A DNA stretch of 64,000 nt from Euleptes europaea (GCF_029931775.1 NC_079322.1:79917326-79981325); one strand, 5' to 3'; counted from the stretch's first letter, positions 37,457 to 48,571 are shown. The notes: generated by a model not told the origin, from the letters alone. A program made the numbers and translations.

Positions 37457-37883
37457 CTTGAAGGCTCAGACCTCGAGGGGACGGCTTTGTGGTGAAAGAC
37501 TGGAGAATTTCAGGCTGGGCTATCCTGGCATTGGGTGCAAATCTCAAGTGCAGAATGTAGGAGTCCAACTTCCTCCATACAAGCACAAGAAGGCCTGAGG
37601 GGTTCTTCAGTCTTTACTGCCCCTGACCGCTGATCTCCTGGCCCAGCCGCATGGCTGGCAGACAAGGAGGGGGAAAGGCCTTTCCAGCCCTCCCAAAGAC
37701 TCCAGTGGGGGCCTGGTGCAGGAACAGCATTTGGCTCTACTTCCGAGTGGGGCCCCTTGTGGGTTCTGCCCCTCCCCAATCATATCCGATGGGTGATGCT
37801 TTGCTAATCAGAATTTTATTGTTTTTAACAATTGGCCATAACAATAGCAGCATAACAATACTGAACACCGCAACAACACATAT

Positions 37884-38107
37884 GTGTGTGTAAAGTGCCG
37901 CCAAGTCGCAGCCGACTTATGGCAACCCCTTTTTTTGGGGGGGGGGGTTATTGCAAGAGACTAACAGAGGTGGTTTGCCAGTGCCTTCCTCTGCACAGCA
38001 ACCCTGCTATTCCTTGGTGGTCTCCCATCCAAATACTAACCAGGGCTGACCCTGCTTAGCTTCTGAGATCTGACGAGATCAGGCCAGCCTGGGCCATCCA
38101 GGTCAGG
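37884..38107 (-). mobile_element. 5S-rRNA-derived SINE with 14-base target duplication
   Basis: The minus strand reads GATCTCGTCAGATCTCAGAA, GCTAAGCAGGGTCAGCCCTG, GTTAGTATTTGGATGGGAGA, the 5S A-box/IE/C-box core, then a body with GGTTGCCATAAGTCGGCTGC. GCAACAACACATAT flanks both sides exactly (37870-37883 and 38108-38121). 224 bases. Confidence 0.85.
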
Positions 38108-38121
38108 GCAACAACACATAT

Positions 38122-38696
38122 ACCAGCAGTAAAAATCAATGCAATGTACAGCAATCCAAACAGTTCCCAACGCCGAGTCCTCAAGGTCTTGCACTTTGCT
38201 TGACTGCTGCCAGGCTAGGTGGGAGCCAGGGCCTTGGAGTATAGTACTCGAAGTGGGGGTGCCTGGCATTCCCACATGATCCCAGTGCACCCCCACGCAA
38301 GCCAAGGTGCTGTCTGGAGTCTGCCTGGCTGCTGGCTTCATTGGCCTCTCTTCTTCCCGGCCAATGGCTGGCCTCCAAAGGGTCATTGGGGCTTTGCTCA
38401 GGGCCTGCCCGGGGCCACCCATTTCCTTCTTGCATGTTAAGCAGTGGAGCCCTCCCGTGGAAGCGGCTGCTGCTGTGGGGGCAACTCATGTGCCCGGGCC
38501 ACTTGCCCCAGCCGCTCACAGCAGGAGGTTGTCATGGGCAAGTGAGCTGAGGTGGGCAGGAGGAAAAGGCAGCTCCTCTGGTTAGAGCCCCACAATCATA
38601 CCGCCACTGTCAGGTTTGGGGCAGCAGGGTGTGTGTGTGTGACCAGCTTGCTCACCATCCATGGAGCGAAAGGCAGAATAAATGGGGGGGGGATGT
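38122..38696. other. Spacer, no feature seen
   Basis: Unique-looking DNA between the 5S SINE and the hAT MITE. The left part may be the tail of an older LINE (ATCAATGCAATGTACAGC). (TG)n is short at 38630. Confidence 0.35.
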
Positions 38697-38704
38697 GTCT
38701 AGCT

Positions 38705-39342
38705 CAGTGATGGCGAACCTTTTAGAGACCGAGTGCCCAAACTGCAACCCCAAACCCACTTATTTACCGCAAAGTGCCAACATGGCAATTTAACCTGAAT
38801 ACTGAGGTTATCCCCTCTTAAAGGCATCTAGGCTAGATGCTATCACCACATCATGTGGCAAGGAGTTCCACAGGTTAATTACATGATGGGTAAGTGGGTG
38901 TCCCTCTTTTAGTAAGGGATTTCACTGAAAGGTGGGAGGCGCTGCAAAGCCAGCGCTGTGGCCCGAGCGCTCTGCTCCCCTCCAGCTATGCCATGCTATG
39001 CTCCCCTCCAACCTAGCTCCTCTCCAACCCCACCACTGGAATCCCCTTCGCCTCAGACTCAACAGGCTGCCCTCCGTGCCCTCACGCCGCATGTGAGCCA
39101 CCCTGCCGCATATGTCAGGGGAGAGAGGAAGTGCTCCCATTGGGCTGCTGGGCAGAGGGGTGACTGATGTGAGAAATGCCCTCAGGCACGCATGGAGAGG
39201 GGGAGGCAGCCCGGTCCCGCATCCCTCTGGCTTTTTAGTAACAAACTCAGGCAAACTCTGTGCTGGGGCAACGGCACGCGTGCCCACAGAGAGGGCTCTG
39301 AGTGTCCCCTCTGGCACGTATGCCATAGGTTCGCCACCACTG
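38705..39342. mobile_element. hAT-type MITE with exact 8-base duplication
   Basis: CAGTGATGGCGAACCT on the left, CAGTGGTGGCGAACCT (inverse) on the right; GTCTAGCT flanks both ends (38697-38704, 39343-39350). 638 bases without transposase. About 38805-38925 carries a LINE-type insert (CTTAAAGGCATCTAGGCTAG, AAGGAGTTCCACAGG). Confidence 0.85.
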
Positions 39343-39498
39343 GTCTAGCTTGTGCAAAACAGAGGTGAGGGATGGGGGAGATATGTGCCTGGCACAGCCG
39401 CTGCTCACAGTGCCAGAGGCAGAGAGGCCTTGCCCAGCCCTCGAGGGAGAATAAGTGGGGATATATATGTGGGGCAAGGGAGCGTCTTCAGCTTGGCC

Positions 39499-39684
39499 CT
39501 AGTACAGCACATCCTCGAAGCGGAGCAGCAGGAACTGCTGGAGGGGGAGGGGCAGGCCCAGCTCAGGCAGGGTCTGGAGAAGGCGCCCTTCGAGGTAGCT
39601 CCGCAGGGCACACCGAGCCAGGTGCTGCAGGGATCGGGGCCTGTGGCCCAGGGAGAAGAGTGACTGGAAAAACCGGGGGTGCTT
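39499..39684 (-). CDS. ASB10: ASB10 exon 5: SOCS box and stop
   Basis: Acceptor TCTTGCAG. Encodes KHPRFFQSLFSLGHRPRSLQ, then HLARCALRSYLEG (BC-box, Elongin B/C binding) and LPELGLPLPLQQFLLL (Cul-box region with the LPLP motif), ending RFEDVLY-TAG; the human end is DFEGVLY. Both SOCS sub-boxes look intact, so ubiquitin-ligase adaptor function is expected. Confidence 0.96.
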   Translation of the reverse strand, partial: KHPRFFQSLFSLGHRPRSLQHLARCALRSYLEGRLLQTLPELGLPLPLQQFLLLRFEDVLY

Positions 39685-40364
39685 CTGCAAGAGAAAAGAG
39701 TGCACTCACTGTGAGCTCCCCAAGCACAAGAGCCGCCAGTTGGGGCCAAACCCGTGGCCCTGCTAGCACGGCAGCCTATTGCCTGAGGTGGCCAAACTGG
39801 CAACCCCAACAAGAGTGGCCCGGAGGCTGAAGCCTCCCCAGGGATGCATGCAGGCTTCCTGTGTGGGAGGGGGGTCCATTCCATCATCGTGGCCAAGAGC
39901 CAGTGGTGTTCTCCATACACGGTGAAGCCAGCTGAATTCGTGGCCAATCACAGTATTTACAGTGGCAGGGGATTCCACAAGCTCCTTGCTCTCGGAGGGA
40001 AGACGCTCCGTAGCACAGGAAATGCTCTTGCTGGCAGGGCTCTCTTCCTCCAAGGGGCCTCCTCCCACCTCCTCCTGAGACTCCTCCTTGTCGACCTGCC
40101 CAGATGCCCACAAGTGCCAGGAGGTCAGGGCAGGGATAGAAAGCTCATTCCGGCAAGTTGCCCTTCTCCCGGTGAGTATCATTTTACACCTATGGACACT
40201 GGGCCTTATTCACCATGCTACTGCCCATTCACCTGGGACCAACTACACATGGGGTGGGTGGGGCATGGGTTTGACCCATGGTCACCAGCACACTTTTACA
40301 GAAGAATTTGGCCGTTTAAAAATGGTGCGGGGTACGTGTGTTTGAGGTGAGACTTGTCTTGGCA
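39685..40364. other. ASB10 intron 4, left part
   Basis: Unique DNA before the CR1 at 40365. No exon-like block, though CACAGTATTTACAGTGGCAG has a LINE-like look. Confidence 0.35.
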
Positions 40365-41290
40365 GTAGTGTGTGCAAAAAAGGATCTTGGGGTCTTAGCA
40401 CACCAAACACTGAACACGAGTCAGCAGTGTGATGCGGTAGTAAAAAGGCAAATGCAATTTATGTGTTTATTTATTTTTCAAATTTCTATCCCACTCTCCC
40501 TGGCCAAGGCAGGGCACAGGACAGCTCACAAAGTCTTCTGGGCTGCATCAACAGAAGCCTAGTGTCCAGATCACACAAAGTGATGGTATCGCTTTACTCT
40601 GCTCGGGTTAGACCTCACCTAGAGTACTGTGTTCAGTTCTGGGCACCACAATTTAAGAAGGATGTAGACATGCTGGTGCTTGGTATGTTTACCCTGGAGA
40701 GGAGATGATTAGAGGTGATATGATAACCATCTTCAAGTACTTGAAGGGCTGTCATATAGAGGATGGTGCCGAGTTGTTTTCTGTTGCCTCAGAAGGTTGG
40801 ACCAGAACCAATGGGTTGAAATTAAATCTGAAGAGTGTCCGGCTAAGCATTAGGAAGAACTTCCTGACAGAGTGGTTCCTCAGTGGAAGAGGCTTCCTTG
40901 GGAGGTGGTGGGCTCTTCTTCTTTGCAGATTTTTAAGCAGAGGCTAGATGGCCATCTGACAGCAATGCTGGTTCTTTGACCTTAGGCAGATGATGAGCGG
41001 GAGGGCGGGAAGGGTCGCATCAGTGTTTGGCTCTCGTGGCCCTTTCTTACATGCCCAGGGAAATACCAATTGCCACTTTGGGGTCAGGAAGCTATTTCCT
41101 CCAGGCCAGATTGCCCAGGGATCCTGGAGGGTTTTTTTTTTGGGGGGGGGAGCTATCTTCTGGGCATGGAGGGGTCACTGGGTGTTTGTGGGGGGGAGGT
41201 AATTGTGGACTTCCTGCATTGTGCAGGGGGTTGGACTAGATGACCCTGGAGATCCCTTCCAACTCTATGTTTCTAAGATTCTATTAAATG
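40365..41290 (+). mobile_element. CR1 LINE with nested SINE-like fragment
   Basis: [54 protein letters not shown] and RGDMITIFKYLKGCHIE are read in order on the plus strand, ending CTTCCAACTCTATG. An insert of about 75 bases at about 40462-40538 (ATTTATTTTTCAAATTTCTATCC) interrupts it. It lies in the ASB10 intron between exons 4 and 5. Confidence 0.9.
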
Positions 41291-42063
41291 AAGAGGACAC
41301 CCAATCTATCCCTACTACCCGGCATAAGCAATGCATAATCAACACCAGCAATACTCTGCAGATGGAGAGTCTGTAGAAGGCAAAAGCCTCTCCGCGGACA
41401 ACTGCCACACAACTCCTGACACCACATGTGCCGTTCACGAAGGGCCCCTGACTCAGTGGCAGGCAACGGGGACAGAAGAGCCCTGGGGCCCATCCCTATC
41501 CCTCTGGGACCCCTCTTCTCACTTCCCTCCATTGCAAAAAGGGCCCATTTATTCCCCCTTGCTGCTTCCTGTTGGTTAATTAGTCCCTAATGTATGAGAA
41601 CGCTCCTCCTCTGACTCCCTGGTCGTTAGATTTCCTCAGGAGCCTTTGGGGAGGGAGTTCATTAAGAGCCTTTTGAAAGTTTAAGCCTACGATGTCTCCT
41701 GGACTGTTCTTGTCCACAGGGGGGCACTGAGAGACTTTCTGGGACAAGCTGAACCTTTCCAAAAGAGACAGGCCTCACGGGAACTGCAAGGGAACCTGGC
41801 TGCAGGTAATTAATATCAAAAAGGTGGCTGAGCAGCTGTTAAACAAACAGGAGCCATTGAGCCTCCTGGTTTGGAAATGACTCCTCCCAAAGGGATGGTG
41901 TGGTAATGTGGCCGGAGCAATGATATCACTACTCTTTTCTTGCTGAGTTTGCAAATTCACCAAGAGTTCAGACACTTTTCAACTGTCAATGAACGCTGTT
42001 GCTTAGAGCTACTTTAATCTTGGACAATTAGTTGAAACAGTTAACAAAAAGTTAGATTAACTG
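41291..42063. other. ASB10 intron 4, unique stretch
   Basis: No gene. It contains a GAACTGCAAGGGAACC... region with no homology seen and an AT-rich right end running to the SINE. Confidence 0.35.
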
Positions 42064-42303
42064 AGCGTCAACATGGTGTAATGGTTAAGAGCAGGGGACT
42101 CTAATCTGGAGAACCAGGTTGGTTTCCCCACTCCTCCACATGAAGCCTGCTGGGTGACCTGGGGCCAGTCACAGTTCTCTCAGAACTCTCTCAGCCCCAC
42201 CTGCCTCACAAGGTGCCTGTTATGGGGAGAGGAGGGTATCGTGATTGTAAGCGTCTTTGAGTCTCCTGAAAAGTAGAGTATAAAATCTAACTCTTCTTCT
42301 AAT
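42064..42303 (+). mobile_element. tRNA-derived SINE, near full length
   Basis: CAACATGGTGTAATGGTTAA (A box), then TCTAATCTGGAGAACCAGG and a B-box region, GGTGACCTGGGGCCAGTCAC, CACAAGGTGCCTGTTATGG and the tail TATAAAATCTAACTCTTC. 240 bases. Confidence 0.85.
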
Positions 42304-42598
42304 TGCTTTTTAATAGAGGTTAACAGTTGAGATTGGGCTTCTTATCTTGTTATATTAGATGTCACTCATATACACATGCTGACTGGCTCATTGACACTTA
42401 TGTTGATTATCTCATATTTAGCTACGAACCCATCAGGTATCTAGATATGACCATATGATTATAATAGATCAGATTTAGAGAAAGAGAAAATTGGTATTTT
42501 CCCCCTATAAATATGCACTTCTGTGACAAGCAAATCAGATTCCTCTGGATGGAAGTCTCAGAAGAAGATCAGGTGACATAAAGGTTGTACATTACCTT

Positions 42599-43310
42599 AG
42601 AGTCATAGAGTTGGAAGGGCCCATCTAGTTCAACCCCCTGCTCAATGCAGGATCAGCCTAGAGCATCCCTGAAAAATGTTCGTCCAGCCGATTCCACTGT
42701 TGAATAACTCTTACTGTTAAAAATAAATTCCTAATATCCAGCCAGTACCTTTCCACCAGTAATTAAACCTATTATTGCGGGTCCTATTTTCTGCTGCCAA
42801 CAGCAATTTTCTGCTGCTATTTTCTGCTGCCCTCCTCTAAGTGACAGCCTTTCAAATTCCTAAAGGGAGCAATCCTGTCCCGTCCCCCCCACTGCCCTCA
42901 ACCTCCTCTTCTCCAGACTGAACATTCCCAATTCCTTCTCAGCCTTTCCTCGCAGGGCTTCTTGGTCTCCAGGCCCCTGATCATACTCGTCGCTCTCCTT
43001 TGCGCCCGCACTATTCTGTCCACATCCTTTTTGAAGTGGGGCCTCCAGAACTGCACACAGGGCTCCAGGTGCGGCCTGACCAATGCAGTGTACAGGGGAA
43101 CTATGACATCTTGCGATCTGGATGTTATGCCTCTTGTTGTTCTTTTTTATCTTCTTATTCCATGCCTCTGTTGATACACCCCAAGATCACATTAGCCTTT
43201 TCTGTCGCTGCATCACACTGGATACTCATATTTAACTTATGGTCCACCCATACCCCAAAATCTTGTTCACACACTCTGCTACCTTTAGTTGAGAAATCCT
43301 GCTGCTAAAC
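42599..43310 (-). mobile_element. CR1 LINE 3' part
   Basis: 3' end AGTCATAGAGTTGGAAGGG. The minus strand reads [20 protein letters not shown] and ATSMIRGLE. The subfamily differs from the copy at 3935 and resembles 26448. Confidence 0.88.
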
Positions 43311-43486
43311 AGTTTTGCAAAGGCGAAGCCTTTAACATTGTTTAGGGTTAGGGTCCTCTAGCAGGATGCAGGAGAGGATCTCTGATTAGAGGGGGCTAGA
43401 ACTTGAAAATGAGAGATGGTCAGTAAAGGGGGTCCATGTAAGGAAACCAGAGGGCTGAGGGAGGCAGGGCTACTTGGAGGAGGGGA

Positions 43487-43615
43487 GGAGGCCCAGGCTG
43501 CTGCGCACCAGTGCTAGAAGTCTCTGGGCCACAAGATGGGAGAGCTGCAGCCGTTGGTGCTGAATGACGAGGCAGACAAAGAGGGAATTCCAGAAGCCCG
43601 GTGGAGTGGGGGAAG
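43487..43615 (-). other. Possible degenerate SOCS-like exon
   Basis: Minus strand reads PGFWNSLFVCLVIQHQRLQL, then SHLVAQRLLALVRSS and a stop at 43470-43472. It resembles the start of the ASB10 SOCS exon (RFFQSLFSLGHRPRSLQHLA) in spacing, but the match is weak. Confidence 0.2.
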
Positions 43616-43951
43616 CCAAAGGGGTGCTGCTGCTCTCCCCGGCTAGCAGCTGTCTGGACAAAACAGGAAAAGACATGTCGGACGGGGGGGGGGGGCTCTG
43701 TCTACCAAAGAGGGCATCGAGTCGAATAAGCCAGAAAACATCAGGGGAAGAAACTCCCCCAAGGAATGAAGGGTTCCTTAGAAATGGGGGTGCACTATTG
43801 CCCCACTGATCAGATCAAGGAGGCAGATCTTGAGATGGAGAGGCAAATAAGGGAGGGGGTCAAAGGGAAGAACGCTGCCCTACTGCCAGACTTCAACTAC
43901 CCTCCCACTGAGCGGGCTGCCTCTGGAGCAGGCCCAGAGTCCCAGGCTCAC

Positions 43952-44065
43952 CTGCACAAGTTCCGTGGGGACAGCCTCCGCCCACTCCTCCGTGACACGG
44001 ACGTGCTCATAAGTGTTGACCAGGGCCTCGATGGTGCGCGGGGAAGCACAGCAATGGCGAAGCAC
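43952..44065 (-). CDS. ASB10: ASB10 exon 4: pre-SOCS region
   Basis: 114 bases, 38 codons, in phase on both sides. Acceptor GGCACAG, donor GTGAGC. Encodes VLRHCCASPRTIEALVNTYE and VTEEWAEAVPTELVQ; human has CPRTIEVLMNTYSVVQ at this place. It links the last ankyrin repeat to the SOCS box. Confidence 0.93.
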
Positions 44066-44232
44066 CTGTGCCGGAGGGAAGCAGAGAAAGAGGGGGGCTG
44101 CCGGACTCCGCACAGGGTCCACACCACAGAAAAGCCCGGCCAGCCTCCTCTCAGAGACAGAGGACGGGGCCAGCATAAGGACCAGCTGCCCAAGGTGGGG
44201 TCAGCTCTCCTGTTGGGCCTGAACACATCAGC

Positions 44233-44600
44233 ACGAGAGGAGCCCTGCTGGATCAGAGTGGCGGTCTATTGAATCCGGCACCCGCCTCCTCACAGAGGCC
44301 AATGCAGGAAGGGCCTACAGAGGCCGAGGCCGTCCCCTGTTGTTGCCTCTCTGAGCACCGGGTTTAGGAGGCTTACTGCCTCTGAATGTGGGTGCTCAAC
44401 TCCTCCTGGCTAGCAGCTGTTGATGGACAAACCCCTCAAAGCTCTTTTTAAAGCCATCTATGCTCGTGGCCGTCACAACGTCCACTGGCAGTGGATTCCA
44501 CAGTTTAATTGCTCATGAAGGGATCTCCTTGTGTCTGACTTGACTCTATTGCCCATCCACTTCGACGGGTGCCCCTAAGCTCTAGTATTATGAAAGATGG
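44233..44600 (+). mobile_element. LINE 3'-end fragment (L2/CR1-like)
   Basis: GAGCCCTGCTGGATCAGAG, GGAGGCTTACTGCCTCTGAA, TTTTTAAAGCCATCTATGCT and GGCAGTGGATTCCACAG. Same family as 17765-18115 and 55852-56092. Confidence 0.6.
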
Positions 44601-46343
44601 AGGGAAAAGGCTCCCTCCGCCCACTTTCTCTACCCTGTACAGACCTCTATCATGTCCTACCTCAACCATCTATTTTTAAAACTAAGAAGTCCCAGACTCT
44701 GCCCACACCTGCCCCCCTTCCTGCCCCCCCTGGTGGAGGTGAGGTGGTCAGTTATAGATGGAGAACCCTTCCAAGCCAACATATGGCTCCCTGGCCATGC
44801 GGGGGGGGGGGGGGAATCCAGCCTTCTCCTGAGCCTGACTCCCCTCAGCCCCTCCAGGCCAGAACGGCCTGCTCAGACAGGCCGTGGCTCTCCAGGGTCT
44901 CAGGCGGAGGGTCCTTCACGTCATCTCCTGCCTGTTGTTTTTAACTAGAGATGCTGCTGGGGGGGGGGGTTGAGCGTGCCGAGGGGGGGGCTCTTCCGCT
45001 GAGCCGTGGCCCCTCTCTGCCCCATGGCACCACTGCCCTCAAGGGGTGGGTGTGCGAATGTGTTTAAAACAGGCACGTGGCAAGTGGCTGCTGTGCCCAT
45101 GCCACTGCACTAGGAAGCCTCCCCTCCCCCAAATAGTGGCACCTTTGAAGCTGACCTGCTGCTTTTTGATGCCAGCCGGTGCCCTACAGAGTCAGCGGCT
45201 GCCCTGCCGAATGCACCTTCCTTCCCGCTCCTGCCCCCCAGGCGGCACTCCTGCTTCCCCTTTGTGGGCCTGCTCAGGAGGAGAAAACCCTTTCCAGCCC
45301 CCCTGGCCCCTCCTCCCCAGGTCCTCCCTCCAACTCTCCCGGCCCGGGGCTGAGTCTCCAGCTCCTCTGGCCTGGCCTCTTGGACGGTAGCAGCCCACCC
45401 ACCCACCTGGGGGCTGGCCAAGGCCGGAAGGCCTTCGCCAGCTGGTCTCCCCTCTGCTCCACCTCAGGGCCAGTAGGGGCTCTGCGGGGGTCTTGGGAGG
45501 AGAAAGGCCGTCCCCATCACCCACTGCCCAATCCATTGAACGGGAAACACTGGGGTGTGTGTGCTGTGGGGGGTTTCCAGTGTGGTGCCCTCCACCTGCC
45601 AAGCGGATGCTCTGCCACTGAGCCCCCCGGAGCCCCTCCTTACAAGATGGACATCGCTTGGAGTCCTCCTTGCTGGTTTCCCTGTATTTCCCCCACAGGG
45701 AGAGCAATCAGCCAAGTCTGGACTGGATATTAATTATTTGTGGCAAAAGCTTTGGTTCCAGACTCCTCCCTAGAATAGATACCCCGGTCTACTGAAATAA
45801 TTTTCATCACTGAAGAAAGCAGCCTCTTCAGGTGTGTATTTGATGGCTAACCTTTCACATGCGGATGGGGCCACAGCACACGGGGGTGGGGGGGGGTGTC
45901 TGTGGCTCTGCCCGAGAAAGAGAGACCCCGTTGCCATGCTGGGCATGGGCAGCCTCTCAGGGGACGCCGGTGCCCCCTCCACCCTGCTCTCAGGGAGAGA
46001 CAGCACCGGGACGTGGCCATTCCTGGCCAAAGGGATAACCCTTATCCAAGACCTTGGCACCAGCAGAACTGTCACCGAGCCATGGAGGAGGAGGAGACTG
46101 GGCCGTGGAACCCCAGAGATGGGGGGGCTGTAGCAAGAGACCCCACCTCCCAAGGAGGTGCAGAGACTGAGCAGGCCGTAAAGCCAGAGGAGCTGGGGTG
46201 GGTCAGGAAGTATTGCCGAACGGCCTTGACTGCCTCCTGTAAAGGCTCACCGTCTTGCGTTCCATTCCTGCAACCACATCCTTTGTCCCAAACAGCCTGA
46301 GCTCCTGAAGGGAGAAGACCTCAGCCTCAGTGTGGTTCTACTC
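44601..46343. other. ASB10 intron 3, mostly unique DNA
   Basis: GC-rich, with G-runs (44802, 44960) and SINE traces at 44870 and 45490. No exon. Confidence 0.4.
45490..45645 (-). mobile_element. tRNA-type SINE fragment
   Basis: CCAAGCGGATGCTCTGCCAC and TGAGCCCCCCGG are the inverted A-box end of the family also at 47930. Another trace is at 44870-44950 (GGCTCTCCAGGGTCTCAGG). Confidence 0.5.
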
Positions 46344-46565
46344 ACACACATAGGGTTGCCAGCTCTAGTGTGGGAAAGTCCTGGAGATTTGGGGGCAGAG
46401 CTTGGGAGAGGGAGGGTGCTTGATGGCTCTGTGATTCCACAGAGTCCTTTCTCAAAGTTGCCACTTACTCCAGGGGAGCTAATCTCTGGAGTCTGCAGAA
46501 CAATGGTAATTCCCCACCTAGTGGGCAGCCCACCCTGGCTGAATTTCCAGTTTTCCAGCATGTAA
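46344..46565. mobile_element. Interspersed repeat, 'CTGGAGAAAATGGC' family
   Basis: AGGGTTGCCAGCTCTAG, AAGTCCTGGAGATTTGGGG and CCAGGGGAGCTAATCTCTGG; ends with CCCACCCTGG. Shares order with 12183-12405 in the opposite sense. Confidence 0.5.
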
Positions 46566-46861
46566 GCAGTCCTCGGGCAGAAGGCGGGTGCCGCCGTTCA
46601 CCCCGTTCATGAAGAACAGGAATGCATGCCAGGGGGACTGATGTCAACGACCCCCGGGGGAAGCAGGCCCTGAAGGCTCACGGTGCTGGAAGGGGGCCAG
46701 CTGCTTCCAAGAAAAGGCTACTGGGGCTGGGGGGACAATTCTGTTGGGGTGCAGGGTCCACAGAGGGCCTTCCCGCTCTCTCGCTCTCTGCCATCCAGCA
46801 GCCATGGCCCCCTCCACCCAGGATGCCCCTCCAAGGATGCCCCCCCTTCTATCGGCCACAC

Positions 46862-47366
46862 CTTAAGAAGGGCTCCCGGCCAGATCCGCACCGCCCCGTG
46901 GTTGAGCAGGTCGCGCACCACCTGCTCTGGATGGTGGTCCGTCTTGTAGGCTGCCACTTGCAGGATGTTGTGCATAGCCATGTTGCCGCTGTAGCTCATG
47001 ATGTTGACATTGGCGCCGTGGGCCAGGAGCAGCTCCACCACGCGGGGGTTGGCATTCTTGCAGGCCTGGTGGAGCGGGCGCTGGCGGTCGTGGTCAGCGG
47101 TGTTCACCTGGGCGCCCACGGCCACCAGCTGCTGGCACACTTTGAAGTAGTCCTCTGTGGCCTGGGGAGGGTGAGGCTGGGCGCAGGCGGCGTTCAGTGG
47201 CGTCTGCCCCTCCGCGTTCCTGGCCTCCAGGCTGGCCCCGTAGCTCAGGAAGAGCCGGACATGTTCCGCCAGGCCCAGTCGAGCAGCCCTGTGAAGGGGG
47301 GTCTCCTCCTCCTCCTCAGTGGTGCTATTGACCGTGGCCCCGTGGCACAGCAGGAGCCGAGCACAC
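46862..47366 (-). CDS. ASB10: ASB10 exon 3: central ankyrin array
   Basis: The largest exon (505 bases). Acceptor CTCGCAG, donor GTGTGG. Encodes CARLLLCHGATVNS, TPLHRAARLGLAEHVRLFLS, AEGQTPLNAACAQPH, QRPLHQACKNANPRVVELLL and ends NHGAVRIWPGALLK. An acidic EEEE turn sits in the second repeat, as in human. It enters with one base and leaves in phase 0. Confidence 0.96.
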
Positions 47367-47513
47367 CTGCGAGGAGGGCAGAACAGTCTTCAAGGGTGGC
47401 CAGGCCAGGGCCCATGCCCGCCCCTGGAACGGCCATCGATGCAGCCCCTGGGCGGGGGGGCCTGGCTGGTGGTGAATGGTGAGGCGGGGTGGGGGTGGGG
47501 GGAGAGCACTCAC

Positions 47514-47781
47514 TGCAGGGACTCTGGGCTCTGGCACAGGTGCAGCGGCCTCAGCCCATCTTCAGAGACGGCCTCGGGGTCAGCACCAAAGGAGAGGAGG
47601 AGCCGGAGGCAGTCTGTCCTGGCTGCGGTGGAGGCCACGTGCAGCGCAGTCTGGCCCCCGGGGGCCAGGTCCACGTCTGCCCCCCGCAGCAGCAGGTGGC
47701 GCAGGCAGTCCACAAAGCCACGGCTCGCTGTGATGTGCAGCGGGGTGGTGAGCTCTTGCTCGTAGGTCAGTGACCAGAGCC
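47514..47781 (-). CDS. ASB10: ASB10 exon 2: ankyrin repeats
   Basis: Acceptor CTTGCAG, donor GTGAGT. Encodes LWSLTYEQELTTPLHITASR and ankyrin repeats with TPLH, GGQTALHVAS and DGLRPLHLC signatures, ending SPESLQ. Closely matches the human order LWSLTYEEELTTPLH. The intron upstream carries a tRNA-type SINE (47930-48155). Confidence 0.95.
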
Positions 47782-47929
47782 CTGCAAGGGAGATTGCCCG
47801 CACGTGAGGCCAGGGGGCAGGAAGAGCCGGGGCCGCGTCGCACCCTTCGGGCAGTCAGTGGGCCGATGGGCCTGGACTAATGCAGGGAGATACGGCACTC
47901 TGCGCATGCTGTAGGTGTAGGGACACCCC

Positions 47930-48155
47930 GGGTCACAGAGCTGGAAGCTGCCTTCTGCTGAATCAGCCCACTGATTCAGTGGGTCACACTTCTTCTACTC
48001 AGACCGGCAGCGGCTCTCCAGGGTCTCAGGCAAAGAAAGGCCTTTTCCCTCACCTACTGCCTGGTCCTTTTTTAATGGGAGATGCTGCCAGGGATTGAAC
48101 TTGGGACCTTCTGCATGCCAAGTGGAGGCTCCGCCATCGAACCACAGCTCCTGCC
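47930..48155 (-). mobile_element. tRNA-derived SINE in ASB10 intron
   Basis: CAGCGGCTCTCCAGGGTCTC, AATGGGAGATGCTGCCAGGG, ATTGAACTTGGGACCTTCTG (inverted B box) and GCCATCGAACCACAGCTCC (inverted A box). About 225 bases. Confidence 0.75.
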
Positions 48156-48381
48156 CCCAAGTGTCCTAGGACCTCGGGCCTGCATAAATAGAGAGGGGTC
48201 CCCACCAACACCTGCAGCAGCAGCCCCCTCCCCCACCTCAGGCTCTCCCTCCTTCTGGGAGGCCCCTCCCCAGCGGTCCCGGGAGCTTCCCTCCCTCATC
48301 CTGGGCCTGGGCCAGAGGCCAGCCCTTGCGCTCCCCTCCTCCTGGGTCGCCCACCCTCGGCTCTCCCCGCTCCTGACCCAC

Positions 48382-48571
48382 TCAGCCAGCGAAAATTGAA
48401 GCGGTAGTCCTTCCACTCGTCCAGGTTGCTGGTGTCAAAGACGGAGTTGGGGCTCACCCCGCTCTCGGGGTCTCCGAGGAGGCAGAGGATGGTGCACCCG
48501 TCTCCCTCCAGGAGGGCTTGCCAGAAAGCCTGAGCGGGGCCTTCTGCCTTGGCAGTCACGATGGGCTCCAT
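48382..48571 (-). CDS. ASB10: ASB10 first recognised coding exon
   Basis: Begins MEPIVTAKAEGPAQAFWQAL; human ASB10 has a similar PIVTRTASGPALAFWQ. Ends FNFRWL before donor GTGGGT, the codon shared with exon 2 being AGG. An AG at the end of CCACACCAG lies nine bases upstream of the Met codon, so this could be an internal exon preceded by a 5' exon. The start at Met 48571 is therefore provisional. Confidence 0.85.

Larger units (their letters stand above)
39499..48571 (-). other. ASB10: ASB10 locus (five coding exons)
   Basis: Ankyrin-repeat and SOCS-box protein 10, a substrate adaptor of Cullin5-ElonginB/C ubiquitin ligases. Five exons on the minus strand give 420 residues from ATG 48571, with all phases matching. 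Conserved blocks are SVFDTSNLDEWKDYRFNF near the N-terminus, about seven ankyrin repeats, NHGAVRIWPGALLK, SPRTIEALVNTYEHV and the SOCS box ending RFEDVLY. The human protein is about 467 residues, so an extra 5' exon may exist that was not recognised. Orientation and position after GBX1 match human 7q36.1. Confidence 0.95.

Noticed and set aside
37884-38107. A genuine 5S rRNA gene
   Set aside because: The match covers only the promoter half, it has a SINE body and a 14-base target duplication.
42064-42303. A tRNA gene at the SINE heads
   Set aside because: No full cloverleaf; A and B boxes belong to dispersed SINE copies.
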